From positions 3,162,001 through 3,226,000 of the forward strand of contig NZ_CP080096.1 of the NCBI RefSeq assembly GCF_019428685.1: a DNA stretch of 64,000 nt, read 5' to 3'. Shown in pieces: positions 1 through 8,734 of this stretch. Both the position numbers and the translations under genes were made by a program. Under the pieces are notes generated by a model. The model saw only the letters and a list, made by a program, of their open reading frames with translations, ran no database searches and was not told the origin of the DNA. This DNA comes from Paraburkholderia edwinii. Its GTDB lineage: Bacteria > Pseudomonadota > Gammaproteobacteria > Burkholderiales > Burkholderiaceae. Position 1 is the stretch's first letter, and every line of letters begins with the position of its first letter.

Positions 1-1
1 C

Positions 2-253
2 GCGACACTCGCCGCATCGAACACGATTCCCGTGGAGTCGATCGCACTGTTGCTCGGCATTCACAAGGCACTGTCGAGCGCCTTCGTGTTCACGAATATC
101 GTCGGCAATAGCGTAGCGACGATTGTCGTGGCGAACTGGGAAAAAGCATTGGACCGTATCGCGCTTCACAATGAACTGAAAACCGGCTACCAGCCGGCGG
201 ACACCCCGCCTCGCCGCATCGAGCGAACGGGCAACAGGAGCGCTGCGAACTAG
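2..253 (+). CDS. C4-dicarboxylate:cation symporter, DctA-type (C-terminal fragment)
   Basis: Only the last 83 or so codons are inside the window; the gene begins upstream. The visible protein has the last conserved segment of the dicarboxylate/amino acid:cation symporter (DAACS) family, with TNIVGNSVATIVVANWEKAL matching the DctA signature in which an Asn-Gly/Ser-rich helix contributes to ion and substrate binding. A hydrophilic cytoplasmic tail rich in Arg and Pro follows and ends at TAG. Members import succinate, fumarate or malate with protons or sodium across the inner membrane. DctA versus a glutamate-type relative cannot be settled from the tail alone. Confidence 0.82.
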   Translation, partial: ATLAASNTIPVESIALLLGIHKALSSAFVFTNIVGNSVATIVVANWEKALDRIALHNELKTGYQPADTPPRRIERTGNRSAAN

Positions 254-446
254 CGGCACCCGGCAGCAACCTCTTCGACGGTCGAACGCTTCACCCGTAA
301 ATCCGCGTTTTCCGTCGACACACCCCGGAATGTCAGTCAGCCGGCGTGTAACTGCCAAGTTTATTTAGTCATACGAATAGTATGGCGGGGCATCGCTTTG
401 CCTCGCGCATGCACAAAACACAAACGAATGGGACCGGAGACAGGCT

Positions 447-1487
447 GTGAAGAGAAGATTTCTGCAATCCATGGGACTTGGGCTGTCGGCAACAGCCGCT
501 GTTATCGTTGCGCAGCCTGCGCATGCGCAATCGAGCGTGCAGCTGTACGGCACCGTGGATGGCGGTATCCGTCACGAAACGAACGCGGCGAAGGGCGGCG
601 GTTCGGTCACGACGATGGATTCGAACGGCTTCTACAGCTCGAACAAGCTCGACTTCCGGGCAAAGGAAGATCTGGGCAACGGCTGGAATGCGCACTTTCT
701 GCTCGAAAGCGGCTTCAATCTCAGCAACGGCAAGTTCGATAACACGACAGGCACGGAATTCAACCGGCAGGCGTTCGTCGGCGTCGGCAACCTGAAATAC
801 GGCTCGCTCGATCTCGGCCGCCAGTACACGATCGCGCACGACATCATCAGCATCTACGATCCGTACCATTTTCACTTCACGCCGATCATCCCGTTGACGA
901 AGGCGTCAGACGGCACACGCAACAACAATGACGTGAAGTACAAGAACACCTTCGGCCCGCTGCTGTTCGAAGCCGACAATTCGTTCGGCGGCGTGGCGGG
1001 CGACTTCAGCAGCGGCGCGACGCGCGCGGTCGGTCTCAGCTATGCGCTGGGGCCGGTGGCCGTCGGCGGCGTGTACGGGCATCGCAATGTGGCGTCCGGC
1101 ACGAGCTTCGTGGGCGACAGTTACTACATGGTCGGCGCCGGTTACGCGATTGGGCCCGCGCGCATATCGGGCGGCTTTATGTCCGAGGACCTGCAGACGC
1201 CGGCCGCGCCGCACCAGACGACCAACAACGGCTTCGGCGGCCTTTCATGGAACATCACGCCGTATCTGGTTTTCCGCGGCGCGTATTACCAGACCACCGT
1301 ATCGAACGACAAGGCGGGCCGCGCGGGGCTGTCGGTGCTGTCGCTCGGCTATCTGATGTCGAAGCGCACGACGCTTTACGCGGAATTCGACCACACGTCG
1401 TACCGTAAGGCGGTGGTCAGCACGCTGAATCCGGCGGGCGTGTCGAGTCAGACGGCGTTCACTGTCGGTATCGATCATCTGTTCTAG
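447..1487 (+). CDS. Gram-negative trimeric porin (Burkholderia OmpC-like)
   Basis: A 346-residue outer-membrane porin. Residues 1-28 form a Sec signal peptide ending AQPAHA before QSSVQLYG, the usual first beta-strand of Burkholderia porins. Alternating aromatic and polar strands continue throughout, with GRQY at the eyelet-side strand and a C-terminal Phe (GIDHLF) as needed for BAM-dependent insertion. The length is typical of 16-strand general porins. The ATG at 447 is preceded by a GGAGA-type ribosome site. It follows a dicarboxylate symporter gene on the same strand, about 190 bases downstream, so it may carry organic acids into the periplasm; that link is inference. Confidence 0.93.
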   Translation: MKRRFLQSMGLGLSATAAVIVAQPAHAQSSVQLYGTVDGGIRHETNAAKGGGSVTTMDSNGFYSSNKLDFRAKEDLGNGWNAHFLLESGFNLSNGKFDNTTGTEFNRQAFVGVGNLKYGSLDLGRQYTIAHDIISIYDPYHFHFTPIIPLTKASDGTRNNNDVKYKNTFGPLLFEADNSFGGVAGDFSSGATRAVGLSYALGPVAVGGVYGHRNVASGTSFVGDSYYMVGAGYAIGPARISGGFMSEDLQTPAAPHQTTNNGFGGLSWNITPYLVFRGAYYQTTVSNDKAGRAGLSVLSLGYLMSKRTTLYAEFDHTSYRKAVVSTLNPAGVSSQTAFTVGIDHLF

Positions 1488-1594
1488 CACGCCGGCTTCG
1501 CGCACGCAGGCAACGTGTCGCACTCAAGAGGCAGCGAAAGGTGGGGACACATGGGGCATAATTCACGCATATTTCACACTTTTATGCCCTGCCG

Positions 1595-1978
1595 ATGGAT
1601 CTTCCCTTCAATGAGCGCGGTGTCTCGGTCACACGCAACGCCTTGTCCGCTGCCGGTCAGGTCTTTCCGCTGCGCGAAATCGGCGGCGTGCGCGTCGTCA
1701 CCGTACCGCGCAACCGGTCGCTGCCGATCGTCATTTCGGTGGTCGGCGCGGCCGGTACGGTGGTCGGCGGCGTGTTCCAGTCGCCGGCCGGCATCGTGTG
1801 CGGCTTGATGCTCGTCGTGGTCGGCTGGCTCACGTGGATCAGCCAGGACGTCACGCACCGGTTGATCGTGCAGTCGGGCAGCGGCGAGCGCGAGGCGTTG
1901 TCGAGCCTCGATCTCGACTTCGTCGAGCGCGTCGCGCAGACGGTGCGCGACGCGGTGGAGGCAATACCGGCAAATTGA
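1595..1978 (+). CDS. DUF6232-type small membrane protein
   Basis: A 127-residue protein. Residues about 1-40 form a soluble beta-rich start with the pattern VFPLREIGGVRVV, and two adjacent hydrophobic segments follow (about 47-62 and 66-85). A C-terminal cytoplasmic amphipathic part (LDLDFVERVAQTVRDAV) ends the protein. This architecture and the N-terminal motif match the DUF6232 family of unknown function. No Shine-Dalgarno sequence is obvious ahead of ATG 1595, so the start is chosen on domain completeness. Function unknown. Confidence 0.7.
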   Translation: MDLPFNERGVSVTRNALSAAGQVFPLREIGGVRVVTVPRNRSLPIVISVVGAAGTVVGGVFQSPAGIVCGLMLVVVGWLTWISQDVTHRLIVQSGSGEREALSSLDLDFVERVAQTVRDAVEAIPAN

Positions 1979-2115
1979 GCGAGCTGGCGCGACCAAGCCG
2001 TTAACAAAAAATTAACGCACCTTCGGCGCGCTTTTGCACTCGTTTAAGACGTGCGAGGCTAGAGTGGACAGGTCATAACAGCCGTGCCGTCCCCGCTCGC
2101 GTCGGCACTTCGAAG

Positions 2116-2448
2116 ATGCACGAACCGTCAACCACCCTCGAACGTCACGCGCCGCGCGTGTTGCGTACGCCGGCCGCCCGTCAATTGTCCTCCTCGTTTG
2201 TCACCATCGACATCACGGTGCCCGGCACCTCTTCCTCGGTTGGCCGGCGTGCGCTGCATACCGCCCTCGGCACCGACCTGCGTCTCTATGTAATGACCAT
2301 CGACAAGCGTCATGAGCGCATCACGTTCCGCGTCGAAGTGATGTCGCGCAGCGTCGACGACGTGATCGCCGCATTGACCGGCGGCCTCGAGCGAGCGACG
2401 ATCGGCCGCGTCAGAGCGACGGCGATCAAACGTCTTCAGGATGCCTAG
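2116..2448 (+). CDS. hypothetical protein, possible ACT-like fold
   Basis: A 110-residue protein I do not recognise. Residues about 28-105 alternate predicted strand and helix (FVTIDITVPG, an Ala/Leu helix, LRLYVMTIDKRHERITFRVEVM, then helix SVDDVIAALTGGLERA and a last strand). That is compatible with a ferredoxin-like or ACT-like beta-alpha-beta fold, which is inference only. There is no signal peptide or membrane segment. It lies between the DUF6232 gene and a lipoprotein gene on the same strand. Codon use is GC3-rich and like its neighbours, which supports it being real. Confidence 0.55.
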   Translation: MHEPSTTLERHAPRVLRTPAARQLSSSFVTIDITVPGTSSSVGRRALHTALGTDLRLYVMTIDKRHERITFRVEVMSRSVDDVIAALTGGLERATIGRVRATAIKRLQDA

Positions 2449-2604
2449 CTTTCACAGATTTTTGCAGAGACGCTAACGCGCGCGCGTAGAGTTTGCGGTT
2501 TTTGTCACCCGCGTTCCCAGCTGCGGACACCTCAAACCTTGGCGCGTGCGTATTCGCGCGACAGGGGTCGTCATTGGGACACGCGTAACCGCAAGGTGTG
2601 TCTC

Positions 2605-3681
2605 ATGACGCTTTACTCTTTGCCGCGCCGCGCGGCATCTCTGTCTCGCGCAGGCGCATGCTTCGCCGCCTTGCTGTCCGCGTTGGTAACGGCCGGCTGC
2701 GGCACCTCGGTCACGGCGCCGACGCCGCCCGCCTCCACCGCGGGGCTCATCAACGAAGGCCGCGACGGCCTGCTGATTCCATTGCACGTCGAACGCAGCG
2801 ACCTCGGCCAGGCGCGGCTCGGCCTGCCCACGGTGATCGACGGCAAAGCGGTCTACCTGATGTTCGATACCGGTACGCGCGGGGTGCGGGTGTTGTCTTC
2901 GGCGCTGCCGCGCACCAGCTACGCGACCGCCGGCACGCGAACCTCGCTGATCTTCCCAACCGGCGCGCAGGTCTCCGGGCCCTCGGTCAACGTGCCGTTC
3001 AGCATGGCCGGCACGAAGCCCGTCGACGTCGCGGTGCAATCGGTCGACGAAGTGCGCTGTATGCCAGGGGCGAAACGCTGCGTCGCGATGGACGGCTACA
3101 CAGGAGAATTCGGCTGGGCGTTTTCGGGCATTCTCGGCGCCGCGGCCGATGCGCCGAACGATACGTGCTGCACGCAGCCGCTGCGCGCGCTGCCTGCACG
3201 TATCGGCGAGCGGTATCTCGTGCATCCGGGCCTTGCGCGGCCGTTTCTGGTGTTGAGCCCGTCGAATGCGGTTGCGACCGGCTTTACTTTGCTGCCGTTG
3301 CGCGCGGCGCAGGACGGCGCGCTGCAATGGCCAGCCGGTTGCGTTCAGGTCGCCGACAAGATGCGCTTTTGCGCGCCCGTGGTGTTCGCCACGGGCGGCA
3401 GCGGCATGATCCGCATCGAGACCGACAAGGCGCCGAACTGGGTTAGCGACGGCGACGAAAATACCGTGCTCAAGCAAGGCAACTACGACGTGGCGCTAGG
3501 CGTCGGGCCGTGGGCGCATCGCTTCGATGGCGCCCAGGTGACGATTGCGAAAACGCAGGCCGGCGCGAACCGGATTGTGATCGGGTTAATGGCGCTGCAG
3601 AACATCGATCTGCTGTTCGACTTCAGCAATGGGCAACTTGGCGTGCGTGCAGCGCGCGATGCCGAGACGATCGACGGATAA
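2605..3681 (+). CDS. retropepsin-like aspartic-protease-fold lipoprotein
   Basis: A 358-residue predicted lipoprotein. Residues 1-31 are a signal sequence ending VTAG with Cys32 as the lipidation site. The mature part contains YLMFDTGTRG (about residue 86 on), the D-T-G signature of retropepsin-like domains, followed by beta-rich repeats and a second late motif, ALQNIDLLFDFSNGQLGV, typical of single-lobe pepsin-like proteins. Four clustered cysteines (CMPGAKRC and DTCC) could form periplasmic disulfides. The ATG at 2605 is preferred over an upstream in-frame TTG at 2539 because it places the signal peptide at the N-terminus. Catalytic activity is not shown; many such bacterial proteins have no known substrate. 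Confidence 0.72.
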   Translation: MTLYSLPRRAASLSRAGACFAALLSALVTAGCGTSVTAPTPPASTAGLINEGRDGLLIPLHVERSDLGQARLGLPTVIDGKAVYLMFDTGTRGVRVLSSALPRTSYATAGTRTSLIFPTGAQVSGPSVNVPFSMAGTKPVDVAVQSVDEVRCMPGAKRCVAMDGYTGEFGWAFSGILGAAADAPNDTCCTQPLRALPARIGERYLVHPGLARPFLVLSPSNAVATGFTLLPLRAAQDGALQWPAGCVQVADKMRFCAPVVFATGGSGMIRIETDKAPNWVSDGDENTVLKQGNYDVALGVGPWAHRFDGAQVTIAKTQAGANRIVIGLMALQNIDLLFDFSNGQLGVRAARDAETIDG

Positions 3682-3693
3682 GCGAAAGCGCAA

Positions 3694-3741
3694 GCGCGGT
3701 GCGGGCTGCGGTCTGCGTCACATCGCAACCCGCACCCGCGC
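3694..3741. terminator. hairpin between convergent genes
   Basis: Twelve base pairs with one bulged C: the left arm is 3694-3705 and the right arm 3729-3741, around a 23-base loop. It sits exactly in the 63-base gap between the convergent lipoprotein and glycogen phosphorylase genes. No T-run follows on either strand, so it may be a 3'-end stabiliser or a Rho-assisted stop rather than a classical intrinsic terminator. Confidence 0.4.
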
Positions 3742-3744
3742 GAT

Positions 3745-6198
3745 TCACTCCATATCGAGCGGCTTCACCTGCCAGATATCGCGCGCATACTCGGCAATCG
3801 TGCGATCCGACGAAAACAGACCCATGCCGGCCACGTTCTCGATCGCACTCGCGGCCCAGCCGCGCGCATCGACGAAGCGCCGGTCGACTTCATCCTGCGC
3901 CTTCGCAAACGCCGCGAAATCGGCGAGCACCATATAGTGATCGCCCCAATCGACGAGCGTGTGGAAGATGTCCGAAAACCGCAGCGGATCGTCGGGCGAG
4001 AAAAACCCGGTGCGAATCTGGTCGAGCGCCATGCGCAATTCCGGGTCGTCTTCGTACAGCTGACGCGGCCTGTAACCGGTCGCGCGCAGATTGTCCACTT
4101 CGTCGGCGGTGTGGCCGAAGATAAAGATGTTCTCGCGGCCCACCGCATCGCAAATCTCGATGTTCGCGCCGTCGAGCGTGCCGATCGTCAGCGCGCCGTT
4201 CAACGCGAGCTTCATGTTGCCGGTGCCCGACGCCTCGGTGCCCGCCATCGAAATCTGCTCGGACAGATCGGCGGCCGGAATGATCAGCTCCGCGACGCTC
4301 ACGCCATAGTTCGGCACGAACACCACCTTCAGACGATCGCCGATCACCGGATCGTTATTCACCTTCGCGCCGACGTCGCCGATCAGCTTGATAATCGTCT
4401 TCGCCATCCGGTACGCGGACGCGGCCTTGCCGGCGAACATCACGACGCGCGGCACCCAGTCGCGTTGCGGCTCCGCGAGAATCCGGTTGTAACGCACGAT
4501 CACATGCAGCACGTTCAGCAACTGCCGCTTGTATTCGTGAATCCGTTTGACCTGCAGGTCGAATAGCGCATCCGGATCGAAGCCGATCTTCGTATGCTCG
4601 GACAGGCGCTGCACGAGACGCTGCTTGTTTTGCCGCTTCGCTTCGCGGAACGCATCGACGAACGCGGAATCGTTTTTCAGGTCGCGCAGCTTCGCCAGCT
4701 CGAACAGATCGCGGCGCCAGTGCGCGCCGATCTGCCGGTCGATCAGCGACGACATCGACGGGCTCGCCTGCGCGAGCCAGCGCCGTGGCGTCACGCCGTT
4801 CGTCACGTTCGTAAAGCGCTCGGGGAACATGCGCGCGAAGTCGGCGAAGATATCGCGCGTCATTAGTTGCGAATGCAGCTTCGACACACCGTTGACCTTC
4901 TGGCTCGCGACAATCGCGAGATGCGCCATCCGGACGCGCCGCTGCCCGTATTCGTCGACCAGCGAAATGCGGCGGATCATATCGACGTCATGGCCCGAAT
5001 GCTCACTGACGCGCTTCAGAAACTCCGCATTGATCTCGAAGATGATTTCAAGGTGTCGCGGCAACAGACGCGCGAGCGTTTCGACGTCCCAGGTTTCGAG
5101 CGCCTCGGGCATCAGCGTGTGGTTCGTGTACGAGAACACCTGCTGCACGTCTTTCCACGCTTTGTCCCAAGGCACGCGATGCACGTCGACCAGCAGCCGC
5201 ATCAACTCGGGAATCGCCAGCACCGGGTGCGTGTCGTTCAGATGCACCGCGACCTTCTCCGCGAAGCGGCCGAACGTGCTGTGCGTGCGCAGATAGCGGC
5301 GAATCAGATCCTGCATCGTCGCCGAGACGAAGAAGTACTCCTGCCGCAAGCGTAGTTCGCGTCCGGCCGATGTCGAATCGTCCGGATACAGCAGGCGCGA
5401 GACATTCTCCGACATGTTTTTCGCGTCGACCGCGCGGCGGTAATCGCCCTGGTTGAACGCGGACAGATCGAGCTCTTCGGTCGCGCGCGCGGACCACAGG
5501 CGCAGCGTATTGGTCGCGCTCGTCGCGTAGCCGGGAATGACCGTGTCGTACGCCATGGCGTTCACATGCTGCGTTTCGATCCATTCGATATGGTCGTTGC
5601 GCTGCACAGTGCGGCCGCCGAAATGCACGATGTACTGCACTTCGGGACGCGGAAACTCCCATGGGTTGCCGGCGCGCAGCCAGTAGTCCGGGGTTTCGAC
5701 CTGCTCGCCATTGAGGATCTGCTGGCGGAACATCCCGTACTCGTAGCGGATGCCGTAGCCGAAGCCCGGAATACCGAGCGTGGCCATCGAATCGAGAAAG
5801 CACGCGGCCAGACGGCCCAGGCCGCCGTTGCCGAGCGCCGCGTCGGGCTCGAGATCGGTCAGCGCTTCCATATCGACGCCGAGGCTTGCGAGCGCCTCCT
5901 TCATCTGGTCGTAGATGCCGAGCGCGAGCAACGCGTTCGTAAACGTGCGGCCGATCAGAAATTCCATCGACAGGTAATAGACGCGCTTGACGTCCTGCTC
6001 GTATTGCTCGCGCGTGGTTTTCATCCAGCGCGCGACGAGCCGGTCGCGCACGGCGAGCGCGGCGGCGTGCAGCCAGTCTTGCGGACGCGCGGTGACGGCA
6101 TCCTTGCCGACGCCGTACATCATGCGATTCGAAATCGAGCGCCGTAGCGCGTCGACGGTGCTGTTGAGCTGGTCGAATTCCAGATCCACCGCTGTCAT
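3745..6198 (-). CDS. glgP: glycogen/alpha-glucan phosphorylase
   Basis: An 817-residue GT35 enzyme that phosphorolyses alpha-1,4-glucans to glucose 1-phosphate with pyridoxal phosphate as cofactor. Family landmarks are the N-terminal [19 protein letters not shown] block, HLNDTHP, and the PLP-binding EASGTGNMK with Lys663. The length matches E. coli GlgP/MalP. ATG 6198 is chosen over an in-frame start ten codons upstream because a GGAGG lies 5-7 bases before it. It is a lone gene with no glycogen synthase, branching enzyme or ADP-glucose pyrophosphorylase beside it. A maltodextrin rather than glycogen preference (MalP) cannot be excluded. Cytosolic. Confidence 0.96.
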   Translation of the reverse strand: MTAVDLEFDQLNSTVDALRRSISNRMMYGVGKDAVTARPQDWLHAAALAVRDRLVARWMKTTREQYEQDVKRVYYLSMEFLIGRTFTNALLALGIYDQMKEALASLGVDMEALTDLEPDAALGNGGLGRLAACFLDSMATLGIPGFGYGIRYEYGMFRQQILNGEQVETPDYWLRAGNPWEFPRPEVQYIVHFGGRTVQRNDHIEWIETQHVNAMAYDTVIPGYATSATNTLRLWSARATEELDLSAFNQGDYRRAVDAKNMSENVSRLLYPDDSTSAGRELRLRQEYFFVSATMQDLIRRYLRTHSTFGRFAEKVAVHLNDTHPVLAIPELMRLLVDVHRVPWDKAWKDVQQVFSYTNHTLMPEALETWDVETLARLLPRHLEIIFEINAEFLKRVSEHSGHDVDMIRRISLVDEYGQRRVRMAHLAIVASQKVNGVSKLHSQLMTRDIFADFARMFPERFTNVTNGVTPRRWLAQASPSMSSLIDRQIGAHWRRDLFELAKLRDLKNDSAFVDAFREAKRQNKQRLVQRLSEHTKIGFDPDALFDLQVKRIHEYKRQLLNVLHVIVRYNRILAEPQRDWVPRVVMFAGKAASAYRMAKTIIKLIGDVGAKVNNDPVIGDRLKVVFVPNYGVSVAELIIPAADLSEQISMAGTEASGTGNMKLALNGALTIGTLDGANIEICDAVGRENIFIFGHTADEVDNLRATGYRPRQLYEDDPELRMALDQIRTGFFSPDDPLRFSDIFHTLVDWGDHYMVLADFAAFAKAQDEVDRRFVDARGWAASAIENVAGMGLFSSDRTIAEYARDIWQVKPLDME

Positions 6199-6451
6199 CG
6201 AAGCCTCCGGTAAAGCGACGCGGCACACACCTGAAACGCACGCGAGCGGTAAGGCGCAGGCGGCGCGAGCCGGTCTGGTGGATAAATAAGCAGATTAGGA
6301 CATTTGACGTGTCCCGTCATCCGCGACGGCAGTGCCACGCAAGGTACATGCCCCGCCCGCGGGCACGGATGCCGCGCGACCTTCGATCCGGCTTGCACTA
6401 GTATGGAATTGAAAGAAGGCATATCGGCGACAGTGCTAACGGGAAATCGAC

Positions 6452-6679
6452 ATGAATGCGCAAGCGATGCTCGGAGTCGTTCACGCACAGGAACTGCTGA
6501 TCGTATCGCTGATCCGCGCCATGCCGCCCGACGAACGACGCAGGATCGCCGACGAATTCCAGCAGCAGGTCGATCTTGCCGAAGCACCGCATCTGAGTTC
6601 TGGACATGACCGCGAAATCAACGAAGCGTTCAAGGCTCATATCCGAAAGTTGTCTATTCTGCTTGCCTCGCTTAGCTGA
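6452..6679 (+). CDS. small hypothetical protein
   Basis: A 75-residue protein, predicted largely helical: residues 8-24 are hydrophobic (VHAQELLIVSLIRAMPP) and 25-45 amphipathic and charged (DERRRIADEFQQQVDLAE). It has no signal peptide and I do not recognise a family. It is divergent from glgP with about 250 bases between them. The ribosome site is weak (GGGAAA six bases before ATG). It is judged coding because the amino-acid pattern is protein-like, while the antisense frame over it is not. Confidence 0.5.
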   Translation: MNAQAMLGVVHAQELLIVSLIRAMPPDERRRIADEFQQQVDLAEAPHLSSGHDREINEAFKAHIRKLSILLASLS

Positions 6680-6995
6680 AAGCCGGTGCTGGGGGCCGCT
6701 TGAGGGGATGTCGCTTGCGGGCCGGCTGGAGGGCTCGCGGGCGCCGGGCGGGGCAGACAGTTAGTTGCATTTTAGTCGACGATGTTGGGGCATCGGTCGC
6801 ACCTTCACTTGCGTTTGTTCCTCCACAACCAGGTGGAAAAGCTCAACGCAAAGTGTGCAAAAATAGTAAGGAAATCAGCAAAAAATGGAGCAGGTTGTAA
6901 GCTCCATGGCACACCTTTCAGTGTCGGCCATCTGAATTCGCTTCATCCGGGCGGCAGTTCGTGGCACCGCCCGTCTCCGGACGGAGGTCGCGGGC
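6680..6995. other. intergenic stretch with an AT-rich patch
   Basis: About 315 bases without a convincing gene. Bases about 6810-6910 are clearly poorer in GC than their surroundings, with several A-runs. I see no repeat, RNA fold or promoter in it that I would defend. Confidence 0.4.
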
Positions 6996-7034
6996 TGCGG
7001 CGCGGCGACGCCCCTGGCGTCCCGCCGCGCCGCA
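6996..7034 (-). terminator. very stable hairpin after the aldehyde dehydrogenase gene
   Basis: A 17-base-pair stem with a 2-base bulge: 6996-7012 pairs with 7016-7034 around the loop CCT, nearly all G-C. It starts 15 bases beyond the stop codon of the minus-strand aldehyde dehydrogenase. No T-tract follows on the minus strand, so it may act as an RNA 3'-end stabiliser or with Rho. Confidence 0.6.
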
Positions 7035-7049
7035 TCACGCCCGACTGGA

Positions 7050-8525
7050 TCAGCGCATAACAAACGGATTCGATGGCACGCCTTCGGCATAGGAAATCCA
7101 GGTGCTCTTGGTTTCCAGGTAGTGCCGGACGGCCTCGATGCCGCTTTCGCGGCCAATGCCGGAATGCTTCATGCCGCCAAACGGCATCATGTAACTGACT
7201 GCGCGATAGGTGTTCACCCACACCGTGCCCGCCTTCAGCGCCTTCGACATGCGCATCGCCCTGCCGATGTTTTCGGTCCAGACACCCGCGGCAAGCCCGT
7301 AGATCGTGTCGTTGGCGAGGCGAATCGCCTCTTCCTCATCGTCGAATCCGATAATCGACAGCACGGGCCCGAACACTTCTTCACGCGCAATGCGCATCGC
7401 CGGCGTCACATCGACAAAGATCGTCGGCTCCACGAACTGGCCGCCGGGCAACCCGCTTGCCGCCTGGCCGCCAAGCACGCAATGCGCACCTTCGGCCTTT
7501 GCGATGTCGATGTAGTCGAGCACTTTCTTGTATTGCGCAGGCGTCGTGACCGGCCCGATATTCGTCTGCGGGTCCATCGGATCGCCCTTCCTGGCCGACC
7601 CGCCCAGTTCGATGAGACGCTTCGTAAACGCATCCTTGATCGAGTTCTGCACCAGCAGCCGCGAGCCGGCGATACAGGTCTGTCCGGTCGCCGCGAAGAT
7701 ACCGGAGATCGCGCCGCTCGCGGCCTTGTCGAGGTCCGCATCGTCGAACACGATATTCGGCGATTTGCCGCCCAGTTCCAGCGTGACGCGCTTCATGGTT
7801 CGGGCGGCCTGCGCATAGATCGCCGCGCCCGTCGCATCCGAACCCGTGAACGTGATCTTGGCGACATCCGGATGGTCGACCAGCGCCGACCCGACCGTCG
7901 GCCCGAGCCCCGCCACCACGTTGAACACGCCGTCGGGAAAGCCCGCCTCCTTCGTCAGCGCCGCGAATTCCAGCGTCGAAGCCGACGTAAACTCCGAAGG
8001 CTTCACCACCACTGAACAGCCCGCCGCGATCGCCGGCGCGCACTTCCACGCGACAAACATCAGCGGCGAATTCCACGCGGTCAGCGCGCCCACCACGCCC
8101 ACCGGTTCATGCGTCGTGAAGGCGAAGTGATCCGGCTTGTCGAGCGGCACGACTCCGCCTTCGAGCTTGTCGGCGATGCCGCCAAAGTAGCGCCACCATT
8201 CAGGGTGATAGTTCAGCTGACCGCGCATCTCGGACAGCAGCTTGCCGTTATCGCGCACTTCGATTTCCGCCAGACGCTGCGCGTTCGCGGCAACCAGGTC
8301 GGCGAGGCGCAGCATCATTTTTCCGCGCTCGGATGCGGTCATCTTCGCATACGGCCCCGACGACATCGCCCGTTTCGCCGCTTGTACCGCGCGATCCACG
8401 TCTTTTGCGCTGCCTTTGGGAATGCGCGCCCATGCCTCGCCCGTGTACGGATTGATGGTATCCATCCATTCCCCATCGACTGGCTCGACGTATTGACCAT
8501 CGATGAAATGGCTGTAGGTTTTCAT
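7050..8525 (-). CDS. NAD(P)-dependent aldehyde dehydrogenase
   Basis: A 491-residue member of the ALDH superfamily, oxidising an aldehyde to its acid. It shows the cofactor-binding region around AWNSPLMFVAWK, the general-base Glu250 in VTLELGGKS, and the nucleophile Cys284 in GQTCIAGSR. A C-terminal PFGGMKHSGIGRE oligomerisation motif follows. The length is typical. The substrate is not predictable; the HYD1/betaine-type sequence style is seen in aromatic and aliphatic aldehyde dehydrogenases. It stands alone, divergent from a carboxylesterase gene 209 bases away, so an ester-to-alcohol-to-aldehyde-to-acid link is possible but unproven. ATG 8525 has a GGAGAG ribosome site. Confidence 0.93.
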   Translation of the reverse strand: MKTYSHFIDGQYVEPVDGEWMDTINPYTGEAWARIPKGSAKDVDRAVQAAKRAMSSGPYAKMTASERGKMMLRLADLVAANAQRLAEIEVRDNGKLLSEMRGQLNYHPEWWRYFGGIADKLEGGVVPLDKPDHFAFTTHEPVGVVGALTAWNSPLMFVAWKCAPAIAAGCSVVVKPSEFTSASTLEFAALTKEAGFPDGVFNVVAGLGPTVGSALVDHPDVAKITFTGSDATGAAIYAQAARTMKRVTLELGGKSPNIVFDDADLDKAASGAISGIFAATGQTCIAGSRLLVQNSIKDAFTKRLIELGGSARKGDPMDPQTNIGPVTTPAQYKKVLDYIDIAKAEGAHCVLGGQAASGLPGGQFVEPTIFVDVTPAMRIAREEVFGPVLSIIGFDDEEEAIRLANDTIYGLAAGVWTENIGRAMRMSKALKAGTVWVNTYRAVSYMMPFGGMKHSGIGRESGIEAVRHYLETKSTWISYAEGVPSNPFVMR

Positions 8526-8734
8526 ACGGACTCTCCTGGTGAATGGCTAAACGGCGCGCCGATAACGGCACGCTTGAGTAAGGCTGTCTGGCTGCCGGCT
8601 CGCGCACGAGCGGCCAGTTTAAGGCCTGACTTCAATGCACTGCATAGCGCCCATTTTTATGTCGACATGCAATTGAATATTTTTCGCTAGACTCACAAAA
8701 ACTCAATCAAATCATAAAGTACGGAGACAGCGGA

